A DNA stretch of 64,000 nucleotides from Massospora cicadina (taxonomy: Eukaryota > Entomophthoromycota > Entomophthoromycetes > Entomophthorales > Entomophthoraceae). Below, one piece after another: positions 1 through 12,947 of this stretch. The stretch spans positions 124,001 through 188,000 of the forward strand of contig JAKSZP010010608.1 in the NCBI GenBank assembly GCA_022478985.1, read 5' to 3'. The first letter of the stretch is position 1. Every line of letters starts with the position of its first letter. The notes under the pieces were generated by a model. The model was not told where the DNA came from, did no database searches, and was given only the letters and a program-made list of their open reading frames with translations. A program made the position numbers and the translations under genes.

Positions 1-2280
1 GATTCTCTCATCAAATGATGCTCCCTGCTCAATAAGAGTTATTTGGATAAGACCTTCTGGAAAAGGAGGCTACACAAGAGATATAGCATCAACTTACTCG
101 TCCAGTACCAAATTAATTGTTTGCTTTGCCCCTTCTGTGGAAACGCAAATCTCCAAACAAAGCCAACTCCATGCTAGTAACAAAGGTCCTCATTATAGTA
201 CTGAACTAGTTACGTCAGACTGGGAATTTTCTATCAAATATTCCAAAATTTTACTACAGTTACTAGTCCTAAATTTGACAAACATGGGACATGAAATCAA
301 TAAGAATATGTTCAAGTTGACCATGCACAAAGATAATGACCTTTTTAAAGCCAAAACCATGATTAATTTTTAGATGACCAGAGTTGAGATCTGATCATTC
401 CTACTTACCTGAGAAACATTGGACCTTTGCTAATGTAGAAAGTACAACTCTATGAGAGTTTGGAAGTTTAAAAACAAGGCCACTAGGAAGGTTTAATTCA
501 TGAACAAAAAATTTAAGGAGAACAAAACCATTTTAAGTTCATCGACTAATTTTATCATGAGGACTAGGTACTTCTGGGTGCTAAAGCCATGGTAGGCTTT
601 GACATCAAAATTGCACTGAAGAATGCCACAAAGGATTACCTCAAGCTACATCTCTTGTTGCTACAAGCACTTATGAAGTATTTGGATACACCATTCACAA
701 ATTATATACAAACAAAGGTGTGAAGTCACATTTGGACCACCTGATGTGGAAGTTAAAATTAGCTGATCCACTTGGGTTAGTAAATCTAGTAAAAGAAAAT
801 TGTAAATCTTTCCCCAATGTTAAAAAAACCTTTGGAAATTGATGAAACCTTGTCAAGGTAAATTATTTAATCTTTAAACTAAGGGGCATTATATAGTCTC
901 TTTCCTAAATGACATCCTGAGATGTACATTGTGATCTTTCAATGAAATAAAAGGCAAGGAAAAGAACCTCATCAGTAGAATGGGGACGCTATACTACCAT
1001 TCATTTAGTATTTTACCAAAATCATGAGAAAGATGTGAGTCATTCTCATATCTAAGAAACTGATAAAGATACTAACATAGTGTCAACCATTACCAAAAGT
1101 CAGCAAGCGACTATGGAGCGAGTTATCAAAGTGTTGTCTCCAAACTTTATGCTATCAAAATTAATGAGCAAAAACAACTTAGAGATTCTTTGAAATCACA
1201 GATTATCCATCTAAATTGAGTTAAAGTTGCATAACCAATTGAGACTTTAATACTCACTTCCCTGCTGTAGAGAATATTAAGACTTTGATTAAACAAAGTA
1301 ACACTTCTTCCATCCTTGCAATAAATATGGATTTACACTATTTAAATTATGATTATATTGATATTAACATAAATAAAATATGGTCTCAAGCTATAGTCAA
1401 CAGTGGCGCTTCTTTGTATATAATATCAGTCTATATGCAAAAAAGTGAGAATAGCATCAATATGACCCACTGGTAGCAATATGGAATAGCTGGGCCTATG
1501 AATACTAAAAGTGAGGGGGCATATAGCACTTTAATAATAAGATTTATCTCTTTGCAGTTAGTGCACCTGCTATAGTGCTTCCTAATGATAATTACTAATT
1601 TCTTGCTGGTAATTGCTTAATTTAGTTTTAAGGTTCCATTTTATATATGAGGAGAAAATTCTACTATTCATGGCCAAACATTACCCCCTCAAAACTAAAA
1701 AAGATAATTGGACTTCCTTAACTAGTAGAAATAACTTCTTTAATGTGATAAAATGATAGAGTAGTCCCTATCCATTATCAACAAATAGACTAAAAAGTCC
1801 CCTCTACAGACACCATTACTGAGAACAAGAGTAGTACCCTCAGGGCCTCTAAAGTTTGTGTATTATGTTTTGGAGAATTTTTGTAGTGTCCACCAGAATA
1901 TGCTTGGAGCTACCTGAAGGATACTGGAAGAAATTTACTCCCCTTAGTTTATTAAAGGATTAGACCGTCGCCACTCCTGCATAAGCTCTTCCAGTAACTA
2001 GGAAATCTGTGTGTTCCTTGCCAACCTAACTGCTTTAACATCTCTGTCAAGTTAGGGCAAAAATTACATCCATACATCTTATTGCACATATAAAAGATTT
2101 TAGAAATACATAAGTTTGGAAATCTATCAGACTTTAGCTTAACAGATTTGCATTTACCAAATTAAATGGTCATTTCTTGTGAAAAACTTAATGGACTAGA
2201 CGAGATTCAGAAGTCACTTTTCTTTCTCATAATAATCACTTTAGTTACTATGATTTGATTCAAACAGCAAATTTGGATAA
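1..2280 (+). pseudogene. Ty3-type gag-protease remnant (element H, left part)
   Basis: This is a degraded retrotransposon polyprotein. At about 1380-1440 a frame reads AIVNSGASLYIIS, an aspartic-protease active site in which the catalytic Asp has become Asn (DSG to NSG). About 1495-1600 (GPMNTKSEGAYST...) parallels the same part of the element A protease (43.0-43.1 kb). About 2107-2190 (IHKFGNLSDF) matches the protease-RT linker of element A (IHEFGSLDEF, 43.65 kb). By spacing, 1-1380 should be gag, but I see no zinc knuckle or other gag motif there. The 5' LTR would lie left of the window. The protein is certainly dead; family assignment rests on comparison with element A. Confidence 0.6.
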
Positions 2281-2295
2281 TCACACACAGGAAAG

Positions 2296-3717
2296 ATGGG
2301 CGACTTTAATAACAAAAATGATACAACATGTGCGAGTGTTGCAGCAAGCGGTGCGCTTAACGGTGCAACTAAGGGCAAGGTGCGCCATGGAGGGGGACCA
2401 GGAACCCAAGCCATAAAAAAATCGCAAACTCAGACACTGTCTGGGTTTATGGTATCTACTGTAAAGCACGCGCAATACATGTACATCCAATTCAACCAAC
2501 CTTTGTCAAAGGTGGAACATGGGATCAGACTCTTCCTTGGGGATGAGTCACCGACCTTGTGGGAGAAAACATGTGAGACACAGCCCTCATTTTTCCCTCA
2601 CGCGGTGTATGTAGCCACCAACAACATGGGCCATAGCTGGATCGATATTGGTTTCAAAAAAGCTGATGAAGATGATGCCACAGCAATAATCTGAGTGGAA
2701 ACTTCCCTCCCTGAGGGCAAAAAAATTGTGCGCACCATGCGCACCAGATGGAACAAAGCAAAAACTTTGTTCATCTCCTTTGACTCGCTCCCCACCAACC
2801 TTCCTCATAAGGTAACTGAGGAGGAGCTCCGCAAAGGTCTTGTGGCCTATGGAGAAATCCAAAAACTCAAATTACAGCAATTTTGCTTAATGCCCGACCT
2901 GTGCATGGGCAAAGCTATCTCTGTAATCAACCCCTTCCCAGAAGTGGAAGAGGATTTATCCAGAATTCCCTGTGCAGCAGAATTTCACTTTGCAGATGGG
3001 GCCAGTTGGCTGCATTCCAAGTTACACCGGAACACGCACCACCCATTTACAACCACTGTGGCTCACTGGGCCACAAGTAACATGCATGCCCTGTAAAAGA
3101 GGGCTTAATGGAAAAATGATTTTTGTGAAGAAGCTATGGACAAAGACAATGAAAACTTTGCCAAAATGACTGATGGCCACCACCCATTCCGTTAGGGTGA
3201 AGATGGACTATACTCCATCGTGGACCCAGTTACAAGTAAACAGCGTAAAGCAGCGCAAAATCCCGCAAGAGAGCAGCGGCTGAAGCAGCGGCACACGCGA
3301 AATCTGCCATTAACCATGGACAAATTCAGGAGGATATTTCAGATATTCACCAAACCAACCAATAAGAACAATATGCCCAGGTCGAAAATTTTTACAGTAA
3401 CCAGACTGAGCCACAAAGCATCATCAGTCATGCACATACTGAGGAACAATGCAACCGCAATTTGGGTGAAAATGCGGTGCACAATGCAACAAAGTTGAAC
3501 CTCAAAAATATAAAATCCAATCAACAACCTTCATCAAATCAACATGAGACCTGTGCAGGAAAAGTTGACGCAAATGCAAAAAACCGCAATTCCCTTGAAT
3601 CATTGGGTCAGATCAAGGGAACCAACAATGGCAGTGAAAGAGTTGTAGTACAGATGCGGAGCATGGCCAAAATGAGCCACGGTGGGATAGGACCAGAGGG
3701 TCCTCCCAACCACTCCT
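2296..3717 (+). pseudogene. LINE ORF1 (nucleic-acid-binding, zinc knuckle), broken
   Basis: It begins ATGGGCGACTTT and is open for 132 codons. A stop before 2695 is followed in the same frame by 133 more codons, then by frameshifted segments to about 3717. Near 2775-2950 an RRM-like stretch is visible (KTLFISFDSLP, then EELRKGLVAYGEIQKLKL). At about 3047-3095 a zinc knuckle reads YNHCGSLGHK*HAC: spacing fits CX2CX4HX4C, but the first Cys is Tyr and a stop sits inside. In LINEs such a protein binds element RNA in the ribonucleoprotein. The 3220-3717 part is a low-complexity Asn/Gln/Lys-rich tail. Confidence 0.7.
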
Positions 3718-3734
3718 GAGGCGCCACGGGCACC

Positions 3735-6700
3735 TCAGTGTCAATAGGGACATTAAATATTGTGGGAGCCAGGGATCATATGTCCCAAGCCAAAAAGCTA
3801 GCATTCCTGCGAAAACCTCTTGTAGACATCTTGGCCATCCAAGAAACCCACTGCCTACAAGGGGAAGAAGAATCCTGGTCAACCAGGGTCGCACCATCAC
3901 AATCAGTATGGACGTCTCACTGTGAGGTGATAGTCCAAAACAACAAAAAATTTAAAATTACAAATTCATCATCACACTTGCACAGTTGAGTCCTGGTAGC
4001 AACAATCACATGTCAAGATGAAATAATTTTGTTAGCATGTATTTATGCACCGTGCACTGCAACTGAGAGAAAATTTTTTTTTGAAAAAATTTCTACTCTC
4101 ACCCTCCCACCAGATATCATCATGTTAGGCAATTTCAACTGCTGGGATAACCCCAATATAGATTGATGGCCTAATCCTAGGGGATACCCACCTGGACACA
4201 TTGAATATCGCACAATGAAGGCATCTCTTGGCTTACAGGATGCTCTTCCCCCCAATTCACCAATCCTTCCCCATATGACAAGACCCAACATACATGAGGG
4301 ACTGCTCATATCAATGAGTCGTATTGATGACATCCTCATCCCACAATCCCACCACTCAAGAATCTCCAAATTTAAAACAAAAAAAGATCAATTTTTCTGA
4401 TCACCAATTAGTTACGGTGCAGTTATTGCCAACCCAATCTATTCACAGTTGTCACCTTGGAGAAAGCTTCACCCAGAAAATATAAGATTGCCTGAGATAT
4501 CTGACTGGGTTGAAAACAAGGCTACAAACCCAGAATTCACAGCTCCATTCACTTCAGATCCCATCGGAATATAGAAAAATTTCAAAAAGATTTAATCAAC
4601 AAAACCCAACATATTGCATCACACAAGTACACCGCGGACACAGCCACAATCAAGCGTACCTTGGCAGAACTAGACCACCTGGAAATAAATACTCCAAGAT
4701 CTGGCTATAGCCCTAATTGGGGACGCAAATGGGCAGAAATTTCAGCCCAACTTAACAATCTCATCTTTGAACACCAACACAGAATCAAAGTATCAAACAA
4801 AGGTAAGTTCATAAAGGAAGGCAAAACCTGTTTGACATACTTTTTCCACCAATTCCACTTCTGTGGAAACCAGCCACATGCTCGCAGGTCTGCAAGACCA
4901 ACGGCACCATGGCAACTGACCCTGAGGAGGTCAAGGCGGAAGTACACCACTATTACACCAAATTATATCGCGATATGCCAACAGATCCACAAAAAATTAA
5001 AGAATTATTAAAACTGCCAAGATACAAAGTACACCACCAAATTACAATATACTATCCCTTATCACACAGGAGGAGCTTTGGGAAACAATTCGCGGTGCAC
5101 CATGTAGGAAATGCCCAGGGCCTGATGGGATACCCTACGAATTTTACAAAAAATATTTTCAACATATTGCCCCCCTCCTATTGGCGTCAATGAACCAGAG
5201 TTTATTGGAAACACGCTAATACCAGGAGGCCATGAATCCTACGTTATAACCTTGTATAAAAAGAGTGACAAGTTGGACCTGGCCAACTGGCGCCCAAGTG
5301 CACTCTCCAACACTGACACAAAAACTCTAACAAAAATTCTAGCAGCTAGATTAGGCGTAATTGCATCTGTCGTCCTAACACCCAACCAGTTTAGGTTTAT
5401 ACCAGGGCGTTCAATCTGGAACAACATACACTCTGTTGCAAACATTTGCCAATCCAAAGCAACTGGTGCCCTGGTCTTCTTGGATCAGGAAAAGGCATAT
5501 GACCGTGTTAGCTGGCCATACCTAAAAAATGTCTACATGCCTTCAAACTCCCACCAAGATTCATAAAATGGGCGATTCTCCTAACAGAATCTGCAACCAT
5601 GGCTGTATGCGGCCCTGGATTCCTAACAAACAATATCAAACCACACAGAGGGCTCAAACAAGGGGATCCCCTCAGCCCACTGCTATACAATTTCAGCTTT
5701 GACCCGCTCCTCTGAGTAACTGACTCACATCTCATGGGGATAACCGCACAAGGACAACCAACAGTCAAGATACTTGCCTTTGTAGATGACTGTGTAGCAG
5801 GTATAGCAAACAATGAAGATGCCCGACAGCTGGAACACACTCTAGAGGAAGACTCCAAGGTGAGCAATGCATCGCTCAACAAAAGGAAGGCAGAAATCAT
5901 CCTCTTAGGCAAATACACAAACAATTGGGCCACAACATCAGAACCTCACACCAACACTCGAAGAAAAAACCCAATTATTTTACCCTTTGCAACACCTCCC
6001 ACCACCACTCCTGTCCAACACCTTGGAATCTGGCTAGAATCAGGGGGATATGCTAATAAGACAATGGAAAGTAACCTGTTACAACGGGTATCCAAACGCG
6101 TCGCCTCCCTCTAGGGAAGAACCCCAGGACTAACAGGACGAGTTACAGTTGCTAACTCGCTCATCCTCCCAATACTGTGGTACCAGGACCATGCGATAGC
6201 CTTCTCACCTACCTTTATAACCTCAATTCGCGCGCTTATCCAGGGCTGGCTGTGGCCTGGCTCTCACCCTCCTATACGGATGGAAACACTATTTGGCCCA
6301 CGCTCAAGCGGAGACATAGGACTAATAGAAGTTGAGAGCCATGCCAATCACATCCTAGGTACCTGGATAAAGGAAATCCTTGCTCCAGATCTCCTGCAAC
6401 AACATTGGTCCAGAGCAGCAAGGACTAACTTTGCACAGGCGCTCAAATTAACCAACCCGCATAGTCCACCCAGACTACTTTCATACCTTGCCAAGCACCC
6501 TACTGCAACAGGTCCACATGGAACCTCCCCTCATTTCAAACATATCCTCTGAACTATCCGCCATATGGGATGGACCATAGAGAACATGGGTACTATACAG
6601 GGAAGGGGACGACCCAGCCCCCAATTCAAATTAAGAAACCCAGAAAACCACCCCCAGAGGGATATGCTCGCAACAACCCCAAGCATAGCTAGGATAGAAT

Positions 6701-7292
6701 ACCTATATATGTTGGACATTCCCTATGATTTAACCACACAGAAGGCAATGTGGAAAATGGCTCACCACCCACGCTCACATCCAAGGATAAGAGCAAACGC
6801 CTGGCGCTGTTTGAGAAGGACCTATATGACGGCGGACCGCTCCAACTCCCTCCACAAAACATGTGCAGTATGTGGAGGGGAGGGATCCCTACATCACCGC
6901 CTAGAAACATTCCCCCAACAAAAGCTATATGGCAGGAAGTCGCACGCCTGCTCAAGATTCAAAACGAACAGGAATTCTCAATATCAAAGAGTATCTTCGC
7001 GCTCCAGATCAGGTCACCAATCCCATCTACCCTCCGCTCCCTAATAATACCCATTGCAATGTGGACAATACATACAATTGCATTAGATGCGTTCAAGGGC
7101 ACGGTCCCAAATATTCATGGGATTATTAACAGATTCCATGTCCACTTACTAGAGCACTTCCAAGCCTGGCTCTATGGATATGTGAGACCAAGACAAAAAG
7201 CGCTCATAGAATCATGGTTCCCATTCTGGTTCCTCCACACAGACCCTTTCCTTCACACCTGCTCCATAGCAGGGGAAACCCCCTCGGAGTAG
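3735..7292 (+). pseudogene. LINE ORF2: endonuclease + reverse transcriptase + C-terminal zinc motif, broken
   Basis: The AP-like endonuclease starts at about 3738 (IGTLNIVGARDH, then LAIQETH), continues with YAPC, LGNFNCWDN near 4125 (expected GDFN, so Asp to Asn), RIDDI at 4320 and SDHQLVTV at 4398. RT begins near 5080 (CPGPDGIPYEFYK), then motif A LDQEKAYDRVSW (5480-5515), RGLKQGDPLSPLLYNFSF (5647-5700) and catalytic FVDD (5779-5790). The C-terminus has WKMAHHPRSHPR, then CAVCGG...LHHRLETFP (6858-6915), resembling the zf-RVT motif of LINE polymerases. The frame stops at 7292. At least six stops or frameshifts make it non-functional. Confidence 0.85.
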
Positions 7293-7404
7293 TGCATCAA
7301 CCCCCCATACCTGGCAATCCCGCTGGCAACAGGGGTAACTTTTAGTACCATGAGGTGCCCAATTTTTATATTTCTTAGTTATTCTCTTAGTTTCACATAT
7401 ATTC

Positions 7405-7450
7405 GGTAATGTCTGTCCCCTGGTTGGCTTACCTCGGTTAAATAAAATAG
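7405..7450 (+). other. LINE 3' tail, template also found in SINEs
   Basis: The last 46 bases of the LINE (GGTAATGTCTGTCCCC..., ending TTAAATAAAATAG) match the tail of SINE S1 on the minus strand (14334-14374) at 38 of 43 positions by eye. They resemble the tails of the three 137-bp SINEs more weakly (TGTCC...GGTT...CCTC). In LINE/SINE pairs such a 3' tail is the part recognised by the LINE reverse transcriptase. Confidence 0.7.
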
Positions 7451-10059
7451 ATGAGAGTCAGAAAGAACAAGCGATGACTATCATACAAAAATTTGTAAAG
7501 TATTTTTGACAGATGACTATGACCTTGGATGCACTGTGGGATCCAGCACCATGTTGAAACTGGGTTGCAATAATCATTTAATAGTAATCAATACAGATAT
7601 GAAAGGCCAGTGATAAAGAGTTTTAGAAGGCATCATGCATTTCATACATTAAAGGATGGTTGTCCATTCACGCAGAAATAGGTTGGTCTGGCGCTCATAG
7701 TTAAAAAAGATAGCTCTAGTAGAGTCATTTTTGACTACCAACACATGAATATAAACAAAAGAGGGTTCTTATCCATTACCATTATAAATAACACCTTGGA
7801 TTAGCTAGGAGGAACCAAATATTCTACAGATCTTGATCTTATCAGCGAGTAATGGAAGATCAACATGCCCCCTAGAGACTGGGATAAGTGTGCAATTCTC
7901 ATTCTTAATGTTTGTTCCAACCAACTCAAATGCCTCAGGGACTATTTAATGCGCCGGACACTTTCCATCAGGCAATGGAAACTACCATGGGAGATTTGAA
8001 GGTAAGTTGCGTTTTAGTTTATCTTGCTTTTAAATATTTTTACTGAAAAGCTTTACCCAACACCTAGTGCATCTGAAAGAGGTTTCTTTAGTTGGTCCGA
8101 GCTCAGTTAAAGATTAACCTATCAAAGGTCAGTTTTTAAGTCCCAGATGAAATATTTGAGGTATATTGTTGATACTCAAGGTATAAGCCACAACCTCAAA
8201 AGCTCATGACCATTGATTGCACGGAGAACTCAAAAGTAAGCAGGATACTCAAATATTTTTTTATTAGTTGGATATTACCGCCAATTCATACCAGGATTTT
8301 CACAAATCACCAAGCCTTTATTCTATTTTTCTAATAAGTAAACATCTTCATTTAGTTGCAAGAATGCAAAGGCTCTTTCACCTGGCTGCAGAAGGTTTTT
8401 GTTGCCACCGTTCTGAGATACCCTTAACTTTTGATCAGCCTTATATAGTACAATCCAATGAGTCTCTCATGGCTATAGGACTGATACACTACCTGATAGG
8501 GATGACGGAGAGAAGCACCTGTAGCCATCTGCAGTTGTGCTTTAGATAAGCATTTGCAAAAGTATATGGTAACTTAGCAAAAATGCTTAGCTACTATTAG
8601 CTTTTCAAACAGTTTAAAGTTTATTTACATAAGACCAAGTTCAAGATTGTCACCAATCATGTTTCCTTGTAATGGTCATATAATATTAAAGAACTTTAAG
8701 TTCTGTTAACAAGAGGGGCCATGAAATTACAGTTCTACAACTATAAAATAATTTACCATTCAGCAGGACACACCCCGCCAGAACACTGATGGCTTTTGCA
8801 ACTGCATGTCATATTGGCACTCACTCCCTTTGTGGATCAACTCTTAAAAAAATGAAAGCAAGGAATCACGCCAACAAAAACCTGTTATTAGCCACACCTT
8901 GGATTGCCTCATGAAGGACACTGAGATCTGGGACGGACAATTATATAAATTGTGGGGAATAACCAGATATTATACCCACATCTTCAGACCACCCATAGAT
9001 AAGCATGAGAGCTCATTGTGCCATAGTTCATGGAGGCTTGGTGAAGATCTTAAAGTTAGTTCAACAATTTATTAAAATTCCTTAAGATTTGATAACTAAG
9101 ACATGTCAATAAATTGTCATAAACGTCAAGACTATGAGTCTTAAAATCTCACAATTACTTACTGGTTGGTCAAGCCTAATTGAGCCTGGCACACATTGTC
9201 TATCAATATTCTAGGACCTTTTCCCGCTAGCGTTATTAACGTTAAATATAATAGTCTTTATTAATAATCGCACTAAGTTGGCCATGGCTCTTTCTTAAGG
9301 AACTTTGAGCAAAACCAACTGCAGAAATACAATAAAACAATTAATGAACCAGCATGGTTGTACACAAGTTACCTCACATATAATTCCACATTGCACCTTT
9401 CAAGTCATTCACAAGCTAAATGAGCTAATGGGAATCCAAGGAGTTCTTACCATCCCTCATCATCTCAAGACCAACGGAATGGTGGAATGTGCCAATTGTA
9501 CCTTAGTACAAACTCTTCAGAAGTTTGCCAACAACTATCCATCTCAATGGGTCATATATGTGGAATCAACTGTTTTTTCAACACATTAATAGTTAACACA
9601 GTGGTATGGATTACCAAACCTTCCAGCTTTTATACAGCCAACAATCTTTACTACCTTTTGTAAACTCCTTCATCTCTAATAGACAAACTTTGGCCATCCA
9701 AATACTTTGACCAACTGGTATAATCTTTAATTAAGATAAAAACGAAGACTATGGGGCATCCCTAACCCAAACAATTAATCATAAGGAGAAGAATGACTTG
9801 CATAGAGCACCTAGAAAGCTTTGCAGTTGATAATTATGTTGCTTATTGCATTACTTATGAATTTTATTGCGCATAAGTTGTTTACCTTTTAGAGAGGGCA
9901 TTACGTTGTACTTGAATGAGTTGCTTCCAAGGCATACACTATTCAAAGCTTAATTGATGGACAAATAGTTAATAATGTACTACCAAAAAGCATAGCCCTA
10001 TTATGAGTCTGACGACACTCTCATCAAAAATTGAGAGTTAAATCTAGTCAATGGGGAAG
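7451..10059 (+). pseudogene. Ty3-type pol remnant RT-RNaseH-integrase (element H, right part)
   Basis: The segment starts with a pre-RT linker (KEQAMTIIQKFVKYF). RT is at 7680-8040: LIVKKDSSSRVIFDYQHMN, MPQGLFNAPDTFHQAME, then VYLAFKY where YLDD is expected, so both catalytic Asp are lost. RNase H follows near 8400 (FDQPYIVQSNESLMAIG). Integrase runs from about 9190 (SINILGPFP) to 9590 (ELMGIQGVLTIPHH, NGMVECAN, with the catalytic Glu kept). Order and spacing match element A. A purine-rich tract (ATGGGGAAG) ends at 10059 next to a TGTTGG LTR start. Confidence 0.7.
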
Positions 10060-10774
10060 TGTTGGATAATTGTTAACTTAGTTCCTGTTTCATGAATCAA
10101 GGTTGTGATATGATACCAAATCTGAAATTAGTTTATTCAATTGGGTTGCATTGTATCTGACAATAGACTTCATATTTGAATCATTTTTCAATAGTTCAAT
10201 TCACCGTCAAAATACCTTTGTACTATAGTTAATGATACTCATCATGAGAAGTTTGGGTATTCAAGAATAAAGTGGTCAGACAAAAATTATTACTCAGTTA
10301 CACTAAATAAAGGAATGTCCTTATTGTCAAACTTACAATTATTTTTTAGGATCTTGGCGTAGTTTTCTGTACCAAAATGATCAAAGCTTACTGCATAGAT
10401 TTTCAATAAAGTAAGCTGATAATTAGATTTAGTTATCTTTAACCTATGCACGTAAAGCATAAAGGACCTCACGCTACACTTGCATAAAAAAGAACATAAC
10501 AGGACACAGAGATGATATTTAAAACCTACGTTTAGCAACTTGAGCAGTACAAAATACCAGTTTCCTCCTGAAATATGACAAAATGAGAAAGATTTAACAT
10601 GGCTATTCCTATAAGTAAATAGAAGAAATGCAGCCCCAACTTTGCAAAGAGAAACAGACCTATCTGGGCTAGACAATAAGCTTGGGTGTTCACTTAATAA
10701 ATTCTACTTATGCTTAATAATCTGAGTGAATGTATAGATATAAGCATAGGCAAGACCAGCGTTAGAAAATATTA
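10060..10774 (+). repeat. Probable 3' LTR of element H plus unassigned sequence
   Basis: It starts TGTTGGATAATTG directly after a polypurine tract, as expected for a 3' LTR. The other LTR is outside the window, so the right edge cannot be fixed. A 128-codon minus-strand open frame (10290-10676) looks accidental. Confidence 0.4.
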
Positions 10775-11830
10775 GATAGTGAAGCACCAATTAACGCGGT
10801 ATTACTTAAGTTAGCTAAAACAGCTGGACTATCACAAGATATCCATCACTTTAATAAATATGGAACTCAGGTCCTATTTCAACTACTTATCTAAGGACTT
10901 AAAGCGCGCTTTCAGGTAATAATTTTGGCTCTATAGTTGTATCATCTCCTGAAATTGTCCTGCCAAACCAAAATTATGATTCCTCAATAAGACTTCATCT
11001 TATGAGGACCTATGGAGTTAATACTGATTTTATGGGATATACCTTAGAAATTCTTGGCCAGAACATCCCAAAGTACTATAGAAGCGGAATTTAGCAAGCT
11101 GGCATTAATCCTCATTAGTTAAAAAACTAGCTTTTAAGGATGAGATTAACCTATTGGATACTCAAAAGGACGTGATTAAATAAGAAATATACCACACCAG
11201 GTATTATAATTTGAAGGCATTCCTCTGAGGGCTGGCTGGCATCTGATTATAACAACCAGCCACCAAGATATAGTAAACACAAATTTTGAGTTGATGATAC
11301 TGCCAGTTATATATGGCAAGGGATTTTCATTCTTTCAAAATCTCATAAAGAATTTGTTGCTATCTCTTGGAAAATTATTCCTTTACATGGAAAGGAAAAT
11401 TGTGCTATTGGTTAACCTGCACCATACCTGATTTGATTAAAATGACATCAAGCCATTTTCTTTATTTATATTTTACCGCAAGAGGAATTAAAAGCATAAA
11501 CAAATTTAGAACAACTAAGGATTTAAATTAGAATATGAGTTCTGTTAGGCCTTCCATTTTTTCTACCTCACAAAAGCATATCCATTCTTAAAAATCTAAA
11601 AAGATCAAGAAATGACATTGTGTAAGAAACATATAATTAAATCTTAACTGCGTATGACTTTTAATTGGGGTGCGCACATGACATGCTAAACTATATAGAC
11701 ACTGGAAATCATCTGTTTGTCCATCTTTATCCTATCACCCAAGCCAAAGCAGCGGATGCAGTTGTTAATAAAAAATTGACCATAAATTTTAAAGCGTTGA
11801 CTTCACTGGATTACAAAGGGTTTTTATAAG
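10775..11830 (+). pseudogene. Ty3-type protease to RT N-terminus remnant (element I)
   Basis: The protease site at 10775-10790 reads DSEAPIN where element A has DTGAPIN, so the active-site Gly is lost. It continues VVSSPEIVLPN-like sequence, then LEILGQNIP near 11050 (element A: FEIMGQRIP). At about 11195-11330 a linker EGIPLRAGW...TTSHQDIVNTNFEL matches element A at 43.37-43.48 kb. Near 11660-11830, LGCAHDMLNYIDTGN...PITQAKAADAVV matches the RT N-terminal linker of family E (LGCTRDV...PIRQLKAAKVVV). The homology stops abruptly at about 11830, where the LTR of element G begins, so G probably inserted here. Confidence 0.6.
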
Positions 11831-12411
11831 AATAAAATGCTTAACTGGTCTAATTATTTTAAGTGCAATCTGAGCCAGAAATGGGCTGGCAGAAAAATGT
11901 CAGATTTTATGATAAAGTACTTATGCAAATTTTTGCCTACAGTAAATATTTATAATTACTCATAAAACCTAGTTCACAAAACCAAGGTAGTTTATATAAG
12001 GGATTAGGAATATATATGGTCTAGGTGACAAATGGCAAATAAATGGTCACCTATCAATTATTATTGGCATTAATTGCCATATATTAGAAAAATAGCTTTA
12101 TACATTGAATATTAGCATTTGCTATGCTATTGCTGAGACATTCTTTAAAAATATTTATAAGTTTCAGCTTTTGTACCCGCAAGATTTAATATAACTTATA
12201 ATTAGCAATTATGCCCAATACTTCCAGAAAGTCTAGTCAATGACCCAACTATAAATAGATCTATTAATTAACATTAAAACTAGCTCAGAACTTCCCATAT
12301 GGAAGTCTAAAACCCATTTAGGCTAGATAGTTAATTGACAACAGAGCGCAGTTAACAAATACTAGTCTCAGAGCATGCTGGAAGAAGCATATCCTGGTTA
12401 AAATTTCAACA
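11830..12411 (-). repeat. G 3' LTR
   Basis: On the minus strand it begins TGTTGAAATTTT at 12411, preceded by the polypurine tract CTGGGGGATG. The part 12175-12320 aligns with 46895-47035, the outer end of the other G LTR (shared landmark TATGGAAGTCTAA). Length about 580 bp in both copies. The left end is inferred from where element I homology stops. Confidence 0.6.
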
Positions 12412-12942
12412 CATCCCCCAGATTATCAGATTATCTTCTTACAACGTGTCTATTGCTCCAAGATCCTCTGCAGACAACAAGCTAGGAGTTGCAGTACCAT
12501 TTTAACATATTTCACTAATGGCAACATGACAGGGAGGTCCTTGACACAACACCCCTCCTCCTGGAGGCGAAAGGAAAACAATGGAATCATTTGTCACCAA
12601 AAACTTAAAGGTAGAGCCATTAAAGTAATAAGTAGCATTCATTGCCAAACAAATTGATGGCATTGTAATATAAAAAAATTAACAGATATTAATTTACTTT
12701 TGCCTATTTTGATAGTTATCTACATTGTTTTACAAACTTACAAATTACTTGATTTAAAAGACGTCCAACAGGGAGATCCTTTATGCTATGGATCCAATGC
12801 CACTTATTGATGACCTTGAATGGCCCAACCCAAAGTATACATAACTTATTCCATCATCTAAAGCTTTAAGTGTAACAAAAACTGATTTTATCTTCAATAT
12901 CAAAAGTCAGAAGAGCTGACTGCTTTTAATTTCATTTTCTTT
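12412..12942 (-). pseudogene. G integrase C-terminus and 3' untranslated part
   Basis: The minus strand near 12830-12710 reads LWVGPFKVINKW...SIKDLPVGRLLNQVICKFVK. This matches the GPY/F-type C-terminal integrase module of E2 at 20.72-20.83 kb (LWLGPFEIIAKM...LLEGRVVN*VHTKYLKRW). The remainder to 12412 is untranslated and ends in the polypurine tract. It shows that E1 landed inside the integrase gene of G. Confidence 0.65.
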
Positions 12943-12947
12943 AGTTT

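Larger units (their letters stand above)
2281..7450 (+). mobile_element. Non-LTR retrotransposon (LINE), full-length but inactive
   Basis: It has two consecutive reading frames: ORF1 with a CCHC knuckle, and ORF2 with an endonuclease, reverse transcriptase and C-terminal cysteine/histidine motif. A short 3' UTR ends in AAATAAAATAG without a long poly(A). The layout suits L1/Tad-like LINEs. It separates the protease part (left) and RT part (right) of decayed Ty3 element(s) H. The 5' boundary is approximate and I found no convincing target-site duplication. Frameshifts and in-frame stops occur throughout both ORFs. Confidence 0.85.

Noticed and set aside
10290..10676. 128-codon minus-strand open frame
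   Set aside because: It lies in a probable LTR, has no recognisable domain and a composition typical of AT-rich chance frames.
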